Positions 33,696 through 41,477 of a stretch of DNA of 64,000 nucleotides are shown here, piece by piece. Below the pieces are notes generated by a model. The model did not search any database and was not told the origin of the DNA. It worked only from the letters and a program-made list of their open reading frames with translations. This DNA comes from Parvularculaceae bacterium. Lineage in GTDB: Bacteria; Pseudomonadota; Alphaproteobacteria; Caulobacterales; Parvularculaceae. The position numbers were made by a program, and so were the translations under genes. The DNA lies in contig JANQSJ010000004.1 of NCBI GenBank assembly GCA_028284065.1, positions 1 to 64,000 of the forward strand, in the 5' to 3' direction. Numbering within the stretch: position 1 is the stretch's first letter; each line of letters starts with the position of its first letter.

Positions 33696-34439
33696 TCAAC
33701 TCTCTTTCGCTAGCGCCACGAGACGTGGCCGCAGGTCTTCCGCTTTCGCTAGGGGTTGATCGTATGTCAGTCGAATGCGCTCGTCGTCGAGCGCCATGTC
33801 AACGCCTTCCGGGTCGAGACCGATGATACGCCAAGGTCCGTCGCAAGCGCCGCAATAATGAGTCGCGTACCGACGCGTCGCGTCCGAGTGATCTTCGTTC
33901 ATATGCGCTACGGCGCCTGGCTCAATACGCCGCCAGGCGCGCCAATGATCAAATTCTGTCAGCAAATCTGACGCGCCCAGATCAAACGCTTGCGCAAAGC
34001 CTTTTACGAACCGCGCAGACTGGATCTCCGCCCGCCAGATCGAAAAGTCGCCAAAATCGATATATTCGGCGGCGCCCGGATTTGCAGATATGTAGCGCCG
34101 CCGCGCGAACGCCTTTTCCTCTCCGGTCAGCCGTTTCGCATTCGCACGCAAAACGAGCCGCGTGGTGGCGAAAGGGTCGGGCATGAGCGCTCCAGTCAAC
34201 AAGAGGCTTATTCCTGGCCGTTCGTCCATCGCCGCTGACTTTCCGGACAAAGACGACGCGGGAAAGATAGGCGACCCGTCGACATCAGTTGCAAGTCCAG
34301 TCAGCGTCAGCTGAGGCGCATTCTCGTTGACGCTTGAGAACCCAAGAGCCGCCCAGCTTGACCTCCGAAGCAATTCCTTTGCGGATTGAACGACGGAGAA
34401 GCGTGCGCTCCCGGAAGAGCTATCTTGAAGATCTTTCAC
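33696..34439 (-). CDS. HugZ-like heme-utilization / PNPOx-fold protein
   Basis: A 247-residue protein with a split-barrel flavin/heme fold N-terminal domain (residues about 15-150), including ISLLLTGALMPDPFATTRLVLRANAKRL and SARFVKGFAQAFDL. A C-terminal DUF2470 domain contains VAHMNEDHSDATRRYA. HugZ-family proteins degrade heme without canonical heme oxygenase. Starts at GTG with GGAG 9 bases before. Operon partner of DUF4149, convergent to the TonB-DsrE unit. Confidence 0.88.
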   Translation of the reverse strand: MKDLQDSSSGSARFSVVQSAKELLRRSSWAALGFSSVNENAPQLTLTGLATDVDGSPIFPASSLSGKSAAMDERPGISLLLTGALMPDPFATTRLVLRANAKRLTGEEKAFARRRYISANPGAAEYIDFGDFSIWRAEIQSARFVKGFAQAFDLGASDLLTEFDHWRAWRRIEPGAVAHMNEDHSDATRRYATHYCGACDGPWRIIGLDPEGVDMALDDERIRLTYDQPLAKAEDLRPRLVALAKES

Positions 34440-34475
34440 GCCGGTTCTCCAGCTCGATCCAGCTCGCTTGAAGGC

Positions 34476-34916
34476 TCACAAGCGCCAGATTTGGACAAGC
34501 GCAGCGGCGACAAAGAGCAACTGGAGCAAGTTTACGATAACGGAAGTCCGATGTCCGGCCTCGAACTTTCGCGCTGCGCCTTCGTCCCCTGCAAGCTCCG
34601 CATCTCGCCATGCGTTGATCTTTGGAACAAGCAGCCGCATGACGGCGAAGGTCGAGCCGGCAACGACAAGCAGCCCGATTGCGACTGTCGGCGTAGTGTA
34701 AAGCGCCGCCGCCGCGACCAGCGAACTCACGATCATGAAGACGTAGTAAGCGGGGAAGAGCCTGCGAAGAAAGCGCCCGGCATCCTCAGTATCGAGCGCT
34801 TTGAAGACGGTTGGCGCCACGACGGATGGAAAAAACACCATTCCGCCAAACAGGGCGGACAAAGAGATCATCCCGATGACGTTAAGGACCGCCTGAAAAC
34901 TGGCAATCTGAAACAC
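34476..34916 (-). CDS. DUF4149 / TMEM205-like membrane protein
   Basis: A 146-residue four-helix membrane protein starting at GTG with AGGAG 8 bases upstream. Visible marks are SALFGGMVFFPSVVAPTVFKALDTEDAGRFLRRLFPAYYVF, the core of the TMEM205/DUF4149 family, which has no established function, and later RHRTSVIVNLLQLL. It lies 36 bp ahead of the HugZ-like gene on the same strand, so the pair is probably one transcript. Confidence 0.85.
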   Translation of the reverse strand: MFQIASFQAVLNVIGMISLSALFGGMVFFPSVVAPTVFKALDTEDAGRFLRRLFPAYYVFMIVSSLVAAAALYTTPTVAIGLLVVAGSTFAVMRLLVPKINAWRDAELAGDEGAARKFEAGHRTSVIVNLLQLLFVAAALVQIWRL

Positions 34917-35204
34917 GATGGCGCTCCTGTTCCTCGTCGAAAGCGCAAAAGCGTCGCCGAACGCGGGGCCGGCGTCTTGGGCGCCAAATGCCGCACGTTC
35001 TTGAGGTCGTAGATTGAGGAGGTAGGGGAAGTGGACGGCGTCGCGCGGCGCCGATCCTCAACAGCTTGCCGGCTAGCGCGTCTTCGGCAAAGCCGACAGC
35101 GCTATAGAGCCCGTTTGAAAAAGCCGGCAACGTCTTGTGCGGTCGGATAATCAGACGAGCGCTTGCCGCCGCAAAGGCCGGTCCGGGCTCTATTTGTTAC
35201 AAGA
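34917..35204. other. Non-coding leader and MITE flank
   Basis: About 290 bp upstream of DUF4149. One leftward frame of about 80 codons is open, but it lacks a ribosome site and family resemblance. The DUF4149 frame itself is open about 40 codons upstream without a start. Nothing else was recognised before the MITE-like repeat at 35205. Confidence 0.4.
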
Positions 35205-35294
35205 CTAAGAGCCTGAACCATATCGTCGTGAGGAAATGACCGTCTGATTGTCAGTCGCCGCGTGGGTTACGATTATTCTCAAACAGGCTCTTAG
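35205..35294 (-). repeat. MITE-like 90-bp repeat, copy 2
   Basis: Ends are perfect 11-bp inverted repeats, CTAAGAGCCTG at 35205-35215 and CAGGCTCTTAG at 35284-35294, both containing TA. The reverse complement aligns ungapped with 6057-6146 at about 81% identity. It directly abuts the stop codon (35297-35299) of the nuclease-fold gene. Non-coding. Compatible with a TA-targeting miniature element; no transposase gene is in the window. Confidence 0.85.
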
Positions 35295-35296
35295 CC

Positions 35297-35719
35297 CTAG
35301 AACTCATCAGCGCGCCGGAAACCGCCGCGAAACAGAGTGTCGGAACGAATGGCGTGGCCTCGCTCAACAAGAAAAGTCCCTACGTCGACGCCATCGACAT
35401 TCACGTCGGCTATCAGGAATCCGTCGGGGTCCTCGTCGACAGGCTCAATTCTGCAGGTCTTTCCCTTGATCAGACCAGACAGGGTTTCCGCCGCCCAGTC
35501 TGCGCCCTCGTCGTCCCCTGCGGGCGCGCGGACGCCCGCAATGCGCACATTGATGAAGCCCTCAAACCGGTCTTTCAGCTGAAAGATTTCGCCGTCAATG
35601 ATCGCGTCAACGACGACGGCCGCCCCAGCGGTCCTGACCCGCGATCGCCGGCCGATGAAAAAGTAGGCGAGCGCCGATCCGGCGGCGAATAGGGCGAGCA
35701 GCATGTTCCATTCTGACAT
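35297..35719 (-). CDS. Membrane-anchored SNase-like protein with lost active site
   Basis: A 140-residue protein: N-terminal helix (about 7-23), then a staphylococcal-nuclease-like OB fold (VVVDAIIDGEIFQLK, NVRIAGVRAP, ADWAAETLSGLIKGKTCRIEPV, DVNVDGVDVGTFLVERGHA). The catalytic residues of the family are missing: the calcium Asp and the Asp/Glu after the RxxxVDxPE motif are replaced (VRAPAGDD), and the DxxGR arginine is DGFLI. It is therefore probably a binding or structural relative, not an active nuclease. Its stop is 2 bp from the MITE-like repeat. Confidence 0.75.
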   Translation of the reverse strand: MSEWNMLLALFAAGSALAYFFIGRRSRVRTAGAAVVVDAIIDGEIFQLKDRFEGFINVRIAGVRAPAGDDEGADWAAETLSGLIKGKTCRIEPVDEDPDGFLIADVNVDGVDVGTFLVERGHAIRSDTLFRGGFRRADEF

Positions 35720-36066
35720 GAGCGAACAGGACTCTCATGCTTCCGCCACCGAACGCCTGGATTTACCCCAGCCTCATGTGGCTCGACGTCAACGCGCAGC
35801 CGCCTCGTTGCATTCAATCGCAAAAGCTATCTCATCCCGACGCTGAGCGTCGCAGTGTCATTTGGTCTCATGGACGATTGCCCCGGTCGCTTCCGCAAAC
35901 GCCGCATGCGCGTCGACCCTGAAGAGGTTCTGGCTCGAACGTGTGACAAATTGTATGTCGTTGTGGAAGCAGTTTCAGACGTCGGCGCCAGTGCGGCAGG
36001 CATTTCGGTCTTGAGCTGCAAAATGCCACGATGCAGCTATGCTACCGCCCTGGAAAGGACGCCATT
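35720..36066. other. 347-bp region between divergent genes
   Basis: No supportable gene. Local palindromic CGACGCTGAGCGTCG near 35838 has no T-run. It presumably holds the promoters for the SNase-like gene (leftward) and the CIA30-like gene (rightward). Confidence 0.35.
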
Positions 36067-36636
36067 ATGCTTCTCTTGCCCGTCCTCGTCGGAGCTCTCG
36101 CTATGACCGGCACGCCCGCCGATTTTGAATGTTCGGTACTGACAGATTTTACCGACAGCAAAAGCAATAGTCGATGGACGACAGTCAACGACAACGTCAT
36201 GGGCGGAAGGTCGCGAGGAGGTTATCAGGTCTCCGACGGCCGGCTCGTGTTCGAGGGCGACATAAACACGAATGGCGGCGGCTTTTCATCGATCCGTTGG
36301 CAATTGCCCGAAGGCGCGTTGCGAAACGCCCAGGCTATCAGGGTTCGGATTATGACCGACGGTAGGGCCTATAAGCTTAATCTGCGCACTGGCGCGCGGG
36401 CGGCAGGCCGACAGCTTGCATACCGCGGCGATCTTGACGCCGCGGACGCGGGAACATGGCGGGAGGTGACGGCGCCGTTCAGCGCGCTTGTCCCGACCAG
36501 TTTCGGGCAAGTTGTCCGCTCGGCGCCGCCTTTCGCGCCATCCGACGCTCAGACGCTCGGCTTCATTTTGGCCGATGGTCAGGATGGGGCGTTTCGCGCT
36601 GAAATCGCGCGCATCGATGTGTGTAAGCTCAAGTGA
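36067..36636 (+). CDS. CIA30-family (NDUFAF1-like) protein
   Basis: About 189 residues. Start chosen at ATG 36067, which has GAAAGGA 7 bases upstream and begins a signal peptide-like stretch (MLLLPVLVGALAMTGTPA). The CIA30 domain has WTTVNDNVMGGRSRGGYQV, LVFEGDINTNGGGFSSIRW, YKLNLRT, WREVTAPFSALVPTSFGQVV and the terminal FILADGQDGAFRAEIARIDV strand. In mitochondria CIA30 proteins assist complex I assembly; bacterial secreted copies have undefined roles. Followed by the UbiB-like gene. Confidence 0.85.
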   Translation: MLLLPVLVGALAMTGTPADFECSVLTDFTDSKSNSRWTTVNDNVMGGRSRGGYQVSDGRLVFEGDINTNGGGFSSIRWQLPEGALRNAQAIRVRIMTDGRAYKLNLRTGARAAGRQLAYRGDLDAADAGTWREVTAPFSALVPTSFGQVVRSAPPFAPSDAQTLGFILADGQDGAFRAEIARIDVCKLK

Positions 36637-36780
36637 CGCAGCGTTCGTTGGCGGGCGCGACCGGAATGGCGATAATGCGCAGGACCCTCCTCTCATCCAT
36701 AACGGCTAGCTGATGGCGCGGCGGAGCGGCCGGCGGTCACGAGACAAGAACCGCCCAGGTTCGGCTTTCGTACCACCGCT

Positions 36781-38184
36781 ATGGATAAACCGGACCGTGA
36801 TCACGCAGCGAATGGCGATGGGCGACAAAGGTCGGACACGCGCCCGCGCCCGGTGCCTTCCAGCAGGCTATCCCGTCTTGGGCGGTTTGGCGGCCTAACC
36901 GTAGGCGTTGCCGGCGCCGTGGCGGCCGAGAGCGCGAGACGTCTGGCGACAGGTAGGCCCGCGAGGCTTTCCGACGTTCTCTTGACGCCTTCAAACGCTC
37001 TGCGCATCGCGGACGAGTTATCCCGGCTGCGCGGCGCCGCCATGAAGATCGGCCAACTCATCTCAATGGAGGCCGGCGACTTTGTCCCCGCGGAGCTCGC
37101 GGAGATTCTCTCGCGCTTGCGCGATTCCGCGACGCATATGCCGCCCCACCAGTTGAGGGCGACCCTCGATAGGGAATGGGGCCGAAGCTGGCTGTCTAAC
37201 TTTCAACGTTTTGACCCGCGCCCCATCGCCGCCGCCTCTATCGGACAAGTCCACAGGGCGATTGATCGGCAAGGGCGAGAACTGGCGATCAAGGTTCAGT
37301 ATCCCGGCGTTCGGGAGAGCATTGATAGCGACGTGGATAACGTCGCATCGCTCTTGTCGATTTCGGGGCTGCTTCCGAGAGATAGCGACATTCGTCCGTT
37401 CCTTGACGAAGCGAAAAGGCAGTTGCGCGAGGAAGCGGACTATCTGGCGGAGGCTGAGCGTCTCGAAAGGTTCGGGCGGCTTCTTGCAAACGATCCCTCT
37501 TTTGTGACGCCGGAGCTCATCCCGGAGCTTACAACCTCTCGCGTTCTCACAATGTCATATGTGAGCGGATTGCCAATAGAAACGCTCGCGAGCGCGTCCC
37601 AATCCACAAGAAACGCGGTCATGTCCCGCCTGATCTCACTCGTGTTCAGGGAGCTCTTCGACTTTCGTTTTATGCAGACGGACCCGAATTTCGCGAACTT
37701 CCGCTATGACGAGTCATCGGGTCGTATCGTACTTCTGGACTTTGGCGCCGCGCGCGACCTCAGTCCGGACCTTTGCGAGCGTTATCGACATTTGATATCC
37801 GCTGCGCGCAACAGCGATAGACTATTGATGAGGGAAACCGCGCTGGAAATTGGCCTCGTGAGCGAAGGCTTCTTTGCCGCGAACGCAGATCGAATTCATC
37901 AGGCGTTTGACGTCGTGAGCGAGCCGTTGCGGCGCGCCGGCGCCTATGATTTCGGAACTTCGGACATCCCCGATCGCATGCGGGACCTCGGCATGGACTT
38001 TGACATGCGCGATCTTCTCTCTCAGGCGCCGCCGCCTGACGCCGCCTTTATCCACCGCAAATTCGGCGGGATCTTCCTGCTTGCGCGCACGCTAAAGGCG
38101 CGCGTCGATGTCGACGGAACCGTCGCGCGTTTTTGCGCAAACACTGCATCTGACCCCGCCCCGTTAACGCCGGCTAAATGCTAA
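36781..38184 (+). CDS. ABC1/UbiB-family atypical kinase
   Basis: A 467-residue UbiB-fold protein. The family KxGQ motif is MKIGQLISMEAGDFVP (about residue 90), with SIGQVHRA (Ala-rich nucleotide loop equivalent), AIKVQYPGVRESIDSDVDN, EADYLAEAERL and LDFGAARDLSPD (DFG equivalent). UbiB/COQ8 proteins support ubiquinone biosynthesis or lipid handling. The N-terminus is Arg/Pro-rich. Same strand as CIA30, 144-bp gap. The fit to the UbiB family is strong; the cellular substrate is unknown. Confidence 0.92.
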   Translation: MDKPDRDHAANGDGRQRSDTRPRPVPSSRLSRLGRFGGLTVGVAGAVAAESARRLATGRPARLSDVLLTPSNALRIADELSRLRGAAMKIGQLISMEAGDFVPAELAEILSRLRDSATHMPPHQLRATLDREWGRSWLSNFQRFDPRPIAAASIGQVHRAIDRQGRELAIKVQYPGVRESIDSDVDNVASLLSISGLLPRDSDIRPFLDEAKRQLREEADYLAEAERLERFGRLLANDPSFVTPELIPELTTSRVLTMSYVSGLPIETLASASQSTRNAVMSRLISLVFRELFDFRFMQTDPNFANFRYDESSGRIVLLDFGAARDLSPDLCERYRHLISAARNSDRLLMRETALEIGLVSEGFFAANADRIHQAFDVVSEPLRRAGAYDFGTSDIPDRMRDLGMDFDMRDLLSQAPPPDAAFIHRKFGGIFLLARTLKARVDVDGTVARFCANTASDPAPLTPAKC

Positions 38185-38326
38185 AAGGCGCGAAAGACAT
38201 GACCGCGCCGAAACGCAGCAATCCGGATTGAGTTGGAAAGGCCATCGGTAAAGCAGAATTCTGTCTTTGATGTCAGGAACTCTTTTCCAACGACAAGAAG
38301 TCGCCGTGCTGACGCCCCCGTTCACG

Positions 38327-38728
38327 TCAACCCATCTGCTCGCGATCGAATTCCATACGGAATTGTCTGACGACATCCATTTGTTCGTGCGACCAGAAAA
38401 TCAGCGGCTTCAGCATCTCCAGTAAGCCGCGACCCAAAGGCGTCAATTCATAGGAAACCGCTACCGGCGGCCCGGGATCTACAGTACGCGTCAGGTATCC
38501 GTCACGCTGTAACCCGCGAAGGTTTTCGGTAAGCACGCTTTGCGTGATATCGCCGATGCAGCGCTTTAGGTCGCCAAAACGCTTCGGCTCATCCTCCAGG
38601 GCAAGGATGATGATCATCCGCCATTTGCCCGTCACATTGGACAGCACGGAACGGATGCAGCAGTTGGACGCCTCGGCTTTGTTGGCGACGCCTATTGGTA
38701 GCATTTTCAACTCTGGTAGCTTCTTCAT
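38327..38728 (-). CDS. HxlR-family transcriptional regulator
   Basis: A winged-helix regulator of about 133 residues with the family Cys at CCIRSVLSNVTGKWRMIIILAL, then RFGDLKRCIGDITQSVLTENLRGLQRDGYLTRTV and YELTPLGRGLLEML. HxlR regulators often sense thiol-reactive aldehydes or quinones through that N-terminal cysteine pair. The ATG at 38728 or 38704 is likely; the frame opens further upstream at a TTG. Divergent from the SnoaL-tautomerase genes, with two candidate operators between them. Confidence 0.9.
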   Translation of the reverse strand: MKKLPELKMLPIGVANKAEASNCCIRSVLSNVTGKWRMIIILALEDEPKRFGDLKRCIGDITQSVLTENLRGLQRDGYLTRTVDPGPPVAVSYELTPLGRGLLEMLKPLIFWSHEQMDVVRQFRMEFDREQMG

Positions 38729-38767
38729 ACCTGTATGCACGCTAGCCAATGAGGTCGCGCTAGGCAA

Positions 38768-38884
38768 GTCTTATAGGGATAAGTTGGTAGGTTTCACCCT
38801 ACCAGGTCACATCAAAACACGTAATTGCGCGCCAGTCGTGAATAGCTATTTTGTAGCTAATTAATACCAAAAGAGGATGCTATC
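38768..38884. promoter_or_regulatory. Divergent HxlR/SnoaL control region with two palindromic sites
   Basis: Contains TGGTAGG-N6-CCTACCA (near 38786-38805) and a pair of TAGCTA blocks spaced by five bases (AATAGCTA...TAGCTAATT near 38840-38860). Both lie between the divergently transcribed HxlR gene and the SnoaL gene, the expected position for autoregulated control of the neighbouring operon. Confidence 0.5.
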
Positions 38885-39649
38885 ATGTCTCCCAAAGAAC
38901 TCGTCATCGCCTTGTTCGCCGCGGCCTTTATCAACCACGACCCGGAGGCCGCCAGACAACTCGTCACGCCGGACTATATTCAGCACAACCCGCAAGTCCC
39001 GACCGGCGCTGATGGATTGCTCGGTTTGATATCGCTCGTCGAGCAATCTGGAATGACGGTGAAGACGCACAGGGTCATTTCCGAAGGCGAACTGGTCGTT
39101 CTCCACAGCACATTCGAAAACGCTGACGCCTTTGGCGTGCCGACGCTTGCGGCCTTTGACGTCTTTCGTGTGGAAGATGGAAAAGTGGCAGAGCACTGGG
39201 ACAACCTGCAGCCTGTTCCCGAAACGACCGCATCAGGACGGGGTATGGCGGACGGCGCCACCGAGATTACTGATCTCGACAAGACTCAAGAGAATAAAGC
39301 GCTGGTTCTTGGATTTGTGCGCGATGTGCTTGGCGGCGCGGCGCCGGAGAAGGCGCCGACATACTCAGAAGTCTATATGCAGCACAATCCCAACCTCGCA
39401 GACGGAATTGATGGCTTGCTTGCCGGCGCCAAAGCCTGGGCCGAACAAGGGTTCGTCATCACAAAGTTCGATCCGCAGATTGTCGTAGCGGAGGGTAATT
39501 TCGTTTTCGTCGCCTCGGATGCAACGGTAAGCGGAGAACCGTGGGCCTTCTTCGATCTTTGGCGCGTTGAGGACGGCAAGATAGTGGAACATTGGGATGT
39601 CGTTTCGCAGACGCCTCAGGAGATGGCGCATGACAATGGAAAGTTCTAA
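38885..39649 (+). CDS. Tandem SnoaL-like (NTF2-fold) protein
   Basis: A 254-residue protein made of two SnoaL/NTF2-like domains. Domain 1 (about 1-117) has VTPDYIQHNPQVPTGADGLLGL, HSTFENADA and FDVFRVEDGKVAEHWDNLQPVP. Domain 2 (about 130-254) repeats the pattern: YSEVYMQHNPNLADGIDGLLAGA, FVASDATV and FDLWRVEDGKIVEHWDVVSQTP. Both carry the QHNP and WRVEDGKxxEHWD signatures of predicted aldol-type isomerases. AAGAGGA precedes the ATG. No signal peptide. First of three co-directional genes. Confidence 0.92.
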   Translation: MSPKELVIALFAAAFINHDPEAARQLVTPDYIQHNPQVPTGADGLLGLISLVEQSGMTVKTHRVISEGELVVLHSTFENADAFGVPTLAAFDVFRVEDGKVAEHWDNLQPVPETTASGRGMADGATEITDLDKTQENKALVLGFVRDVLGGAAPEKAPTYSEVYMQHNPNLADGIDGLLAGAKAWAEQGFVITKFDPQIVVAEGNFVFVASDATVSGEPWAFFDLWRVEDGKIVEHWDVVSQTPQEMAHDNGKF

Positions 39650-39780
39650 TACCATAGCGAGCGCAGGCTGGCGTTCTCTCCAATTCGTCAAGCCGCTTAC
39701 CAGGCGCGGATGTGTCGCTGGCGTGCAAGAACGCCGATGGCGCCCCACAATAAAAATACTTGATACGGAGGAAGAAGCTC

Positions 39781-40101
39781 ATGATCGCCTGTAACTGCGT
39801 GGTTCAAGCGAATCAGATTTCTACCGAAACGGAGGCAAGTCTACGCGTCCAATTGAGCGAGTTCGCCGAGCGTAGATTTCACGCGCCGGCGGCCATCAAT
39901 TGGATCGCCATCCCCGAGGGAAGCGGCTTCACCGCCGGAAAGCCGAGCACATCGTCAGTCGTTTCGATGCAGGCGCCGGAGCCTCTTTCACGTACTGAAC
40001 GCGAACCGCTGTTGCGCGAACTTTGCGAGATTTGGGCGCGTGAGACCAATTCTTCGCTTAACGAGGTGGTGGGCGTGATTTCGGACCCCCCAACGCAATA
40101 G
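39781..40101 (+). CDS. Tautomerase-superfamily protein lacking the N-terminal proline
   Basis: About 106 residues from ATG 39781, which follows GGAGGAAGAAGCTC. The fold pattern (beta strand NCVVQ, helix TEASLRVQLSEFAERRFH, strand WIAIPEGSGFTAGKPST, helix SRTEREPLLRELCEIWARETN, strand VVGVISDPP) matches half of a tautomerase subunit, but the initiator is followed by Ile-Ala-Cys, not Pro. A non-catalytic partner is plausible. The next gene is a catalytic-looking tautomerase 10 bp downstream. Confidence 0.65.
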   Translation: MIACNCVVQANQISTETEASLRVQLSEFAERRFHAPAAINWIAIPEGSGFTAGKPSTSSVVSMQAPEPLSRTEREPLLRELCEIWARETNSSLNEVVGVISDPPTQ

Positions 40102-40111
40102 GAGCTTTTTT

Positions 40112-40513
40112 ATGCCTTTATACATGTGTAATGCGGCCAGGGGAGTAATTCAGGATGCCGCAAAGGCGAAAATCGCCGCTGACATAACCCGTATTCACTG
40201 CGCAGTAACCGGCGCGCCGGAACAATTCGTACACGCATTTTTTGCCGAAGAGTCGCCCGCCCAACCATTGAACGACAAAAGTGCGGTTCTGTTTGGGAGC
40301 ATCAGAGCCGGCCGCACGGACGCAGATAAAGCGGAGATTAAATCTAAAATGCGTGCTTCCATCCATTCGCATACAGGCATTGCATTGGACAAGATTGACG
40401 TTTTGACGGCCGATGTCCCGGCGAGCTGGGTTCTCGAAGGGGGCGAGATCATGCCGGAGCCTGGCGAAGAGGCGGCGTGGCTGGCGCGCCATTCGAGTGG
40501 GGAACGAAAATAG
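40112..40513 (+). CDS. cis-CaaD-like tautomerase (Tautomerase_3 type)
   Basis: A 133-residue protein with Pro1 after the initiator (MPLYMC). Numbering from Pro1, His28 (TRIHCAVTG) sits exactly as in cis-3-chloroacrylate dehalogenase. An Arg-x-x-Arg pair (64/67 in GSIRAGRTD) replaces Arg70/Arg73 with a 6-residue shorter loop, and a Glu lies in the GGEIMPEPGEE segment; the active-site Tyr103 equivalent is Leu (DVLTAD). Five of six catalytic positions are kept, so activity on an unsaturated acid or enol is likely but the substrate is not given by sequence. GGAG precedes the ATG. Confidence 0.85.
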   Translation: MPLYMCNAARGVIQDAAKAKIAADITRIHCAVTGAPEQFVHAFFAEESPAQPLNDKSAVLFGSIRAGRTDADKAEIKSKMRASIHSHTGIALDKIDVLTADVPASWVLEGGEIMPEPGEEAAWLARHSSGERK

Positions 40514-41271
40514 TCATTAGACACCCTTGCTCTGAAGTGGCCATGGCCTTCATTAGACGGCAGTTATCTTGCGCCACCGGTGACCTGCCGGTTCCGCTTA
40601 CTGACGAAATCTCGACGAAACAGCCAGGCTTTATGCGATCATTAGATGCGCTATGATGGCAGGCCGGCTCGGCCATAGCGGCCAAACGGTGGAGGGCAGG
40701 ATCGGCCGGTTAGAGCGTCCCTGGGGCAATCAGCGTGTAGCGTAACAATGTGTACGGACGAACGGACTTTTTGCGCCGTCGCCATCGTATGACGATGGTC
40801 TCCGCCTAAATCATATCATTGAAGAGCTCGGATTTACGGCATTCATCGTGGATGCGGACGTTGAAGGAATAGTTGAACCCGTTCGCCCCGGTTCGGCTCG
40901 AACCCCACGGGCTCCCCGCTTCGATGAAGAGCTTCTTCGCGTCAAACCCCGCGTTGCGATGTGGTGCAGAAGAAATCCGGCTCAGAACCCGACGGGCTGA
41001 TCCTTGCGGAAAAAATCGCAAATCGCGGCAAGCCGGTGAAGCCCTTTTTAGGAGTCGTTTAGAACCGCCTTTGACTTCCTCAAAAGCCCAGTGAATCTGT
41101 GGCGTTCAGAGGATTTGAGAGACAAGAAAACTGTCCTAAAACTGACCTTCGCCAGGCAACTTTCCTACCGGCGCGGAGATGGATTTAGAACCGCCTCGCC
41201 AAGCCTCCCTTTTGAGGTAATTCAACGACTTAAGGGGAATGGAGAGGCTAATTTTTAGCCTGAAAACGCAG
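40514..41271. other. 758-bp gene-poor region before tRNA-Arg
   Basis: No convincing gene on either strand. Short frames exist but lack ribosome sites and family features. A small palindrome GGTTCG-GCT-CGAACC is near 40893-40907. It may contain decayed sequence next to the tRNA, as also seen to the right of the first tRNA-Arg. Confidence 0.45.
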
Positions 41272-41348
41272 TGGCGCACCGGGGAAGATTCGAACTCCCG
41301 ACCTCATGGTTCGTAGCCATGCGCTCTATCCAACTGAGCTACCGGTGC
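41272..41348 (-). tRNA. tRNA-Arg (anticodon ACG)
   Basis: On the minus strand: acceptor GCACCGG/CCGGTGC, D-arm TAGCTCAGTTGGATAGAGCG, anticodon stem CATGG/CCATG with loop CTACGAA (anticodon ACG, read as ICG; codons CGU/CGC/CGA), T-arm with GTTCGAATC, discriminator G and encoded CCA. It is 129 bp from the P1-peptidase stop. Confidence 0.97.
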
Positions 41349-41477
41349 GCGGGGCCCGCAGTCGCTGAACCAGCTAGCGGGAGCGCGGGTTAAAGCCGAT
41401 TGCGCCCCTTTAGGCAAGCTGCGCGCATGGGGCGGCTTCTCGCCCGCGTTGGCCGCGCGGCGCGGGCCGCGCCGGCG

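Noticed and set aside
34882-35130. 82-aa leftward frame between DUF4149 and the MITE
   Set aside because: Overlaps the DUF4149 start, becomes Arg/Pro-rich and has no homology clue; not supported as a gene.
40806-41094. Small frames on both strands in the 758-bp gap before tRNA-Arg(ACG)
   Set aside because: They resemble frames commonly mis-called in tRNA flanks, lack starts with ribosome sites and have no recognisable domain.
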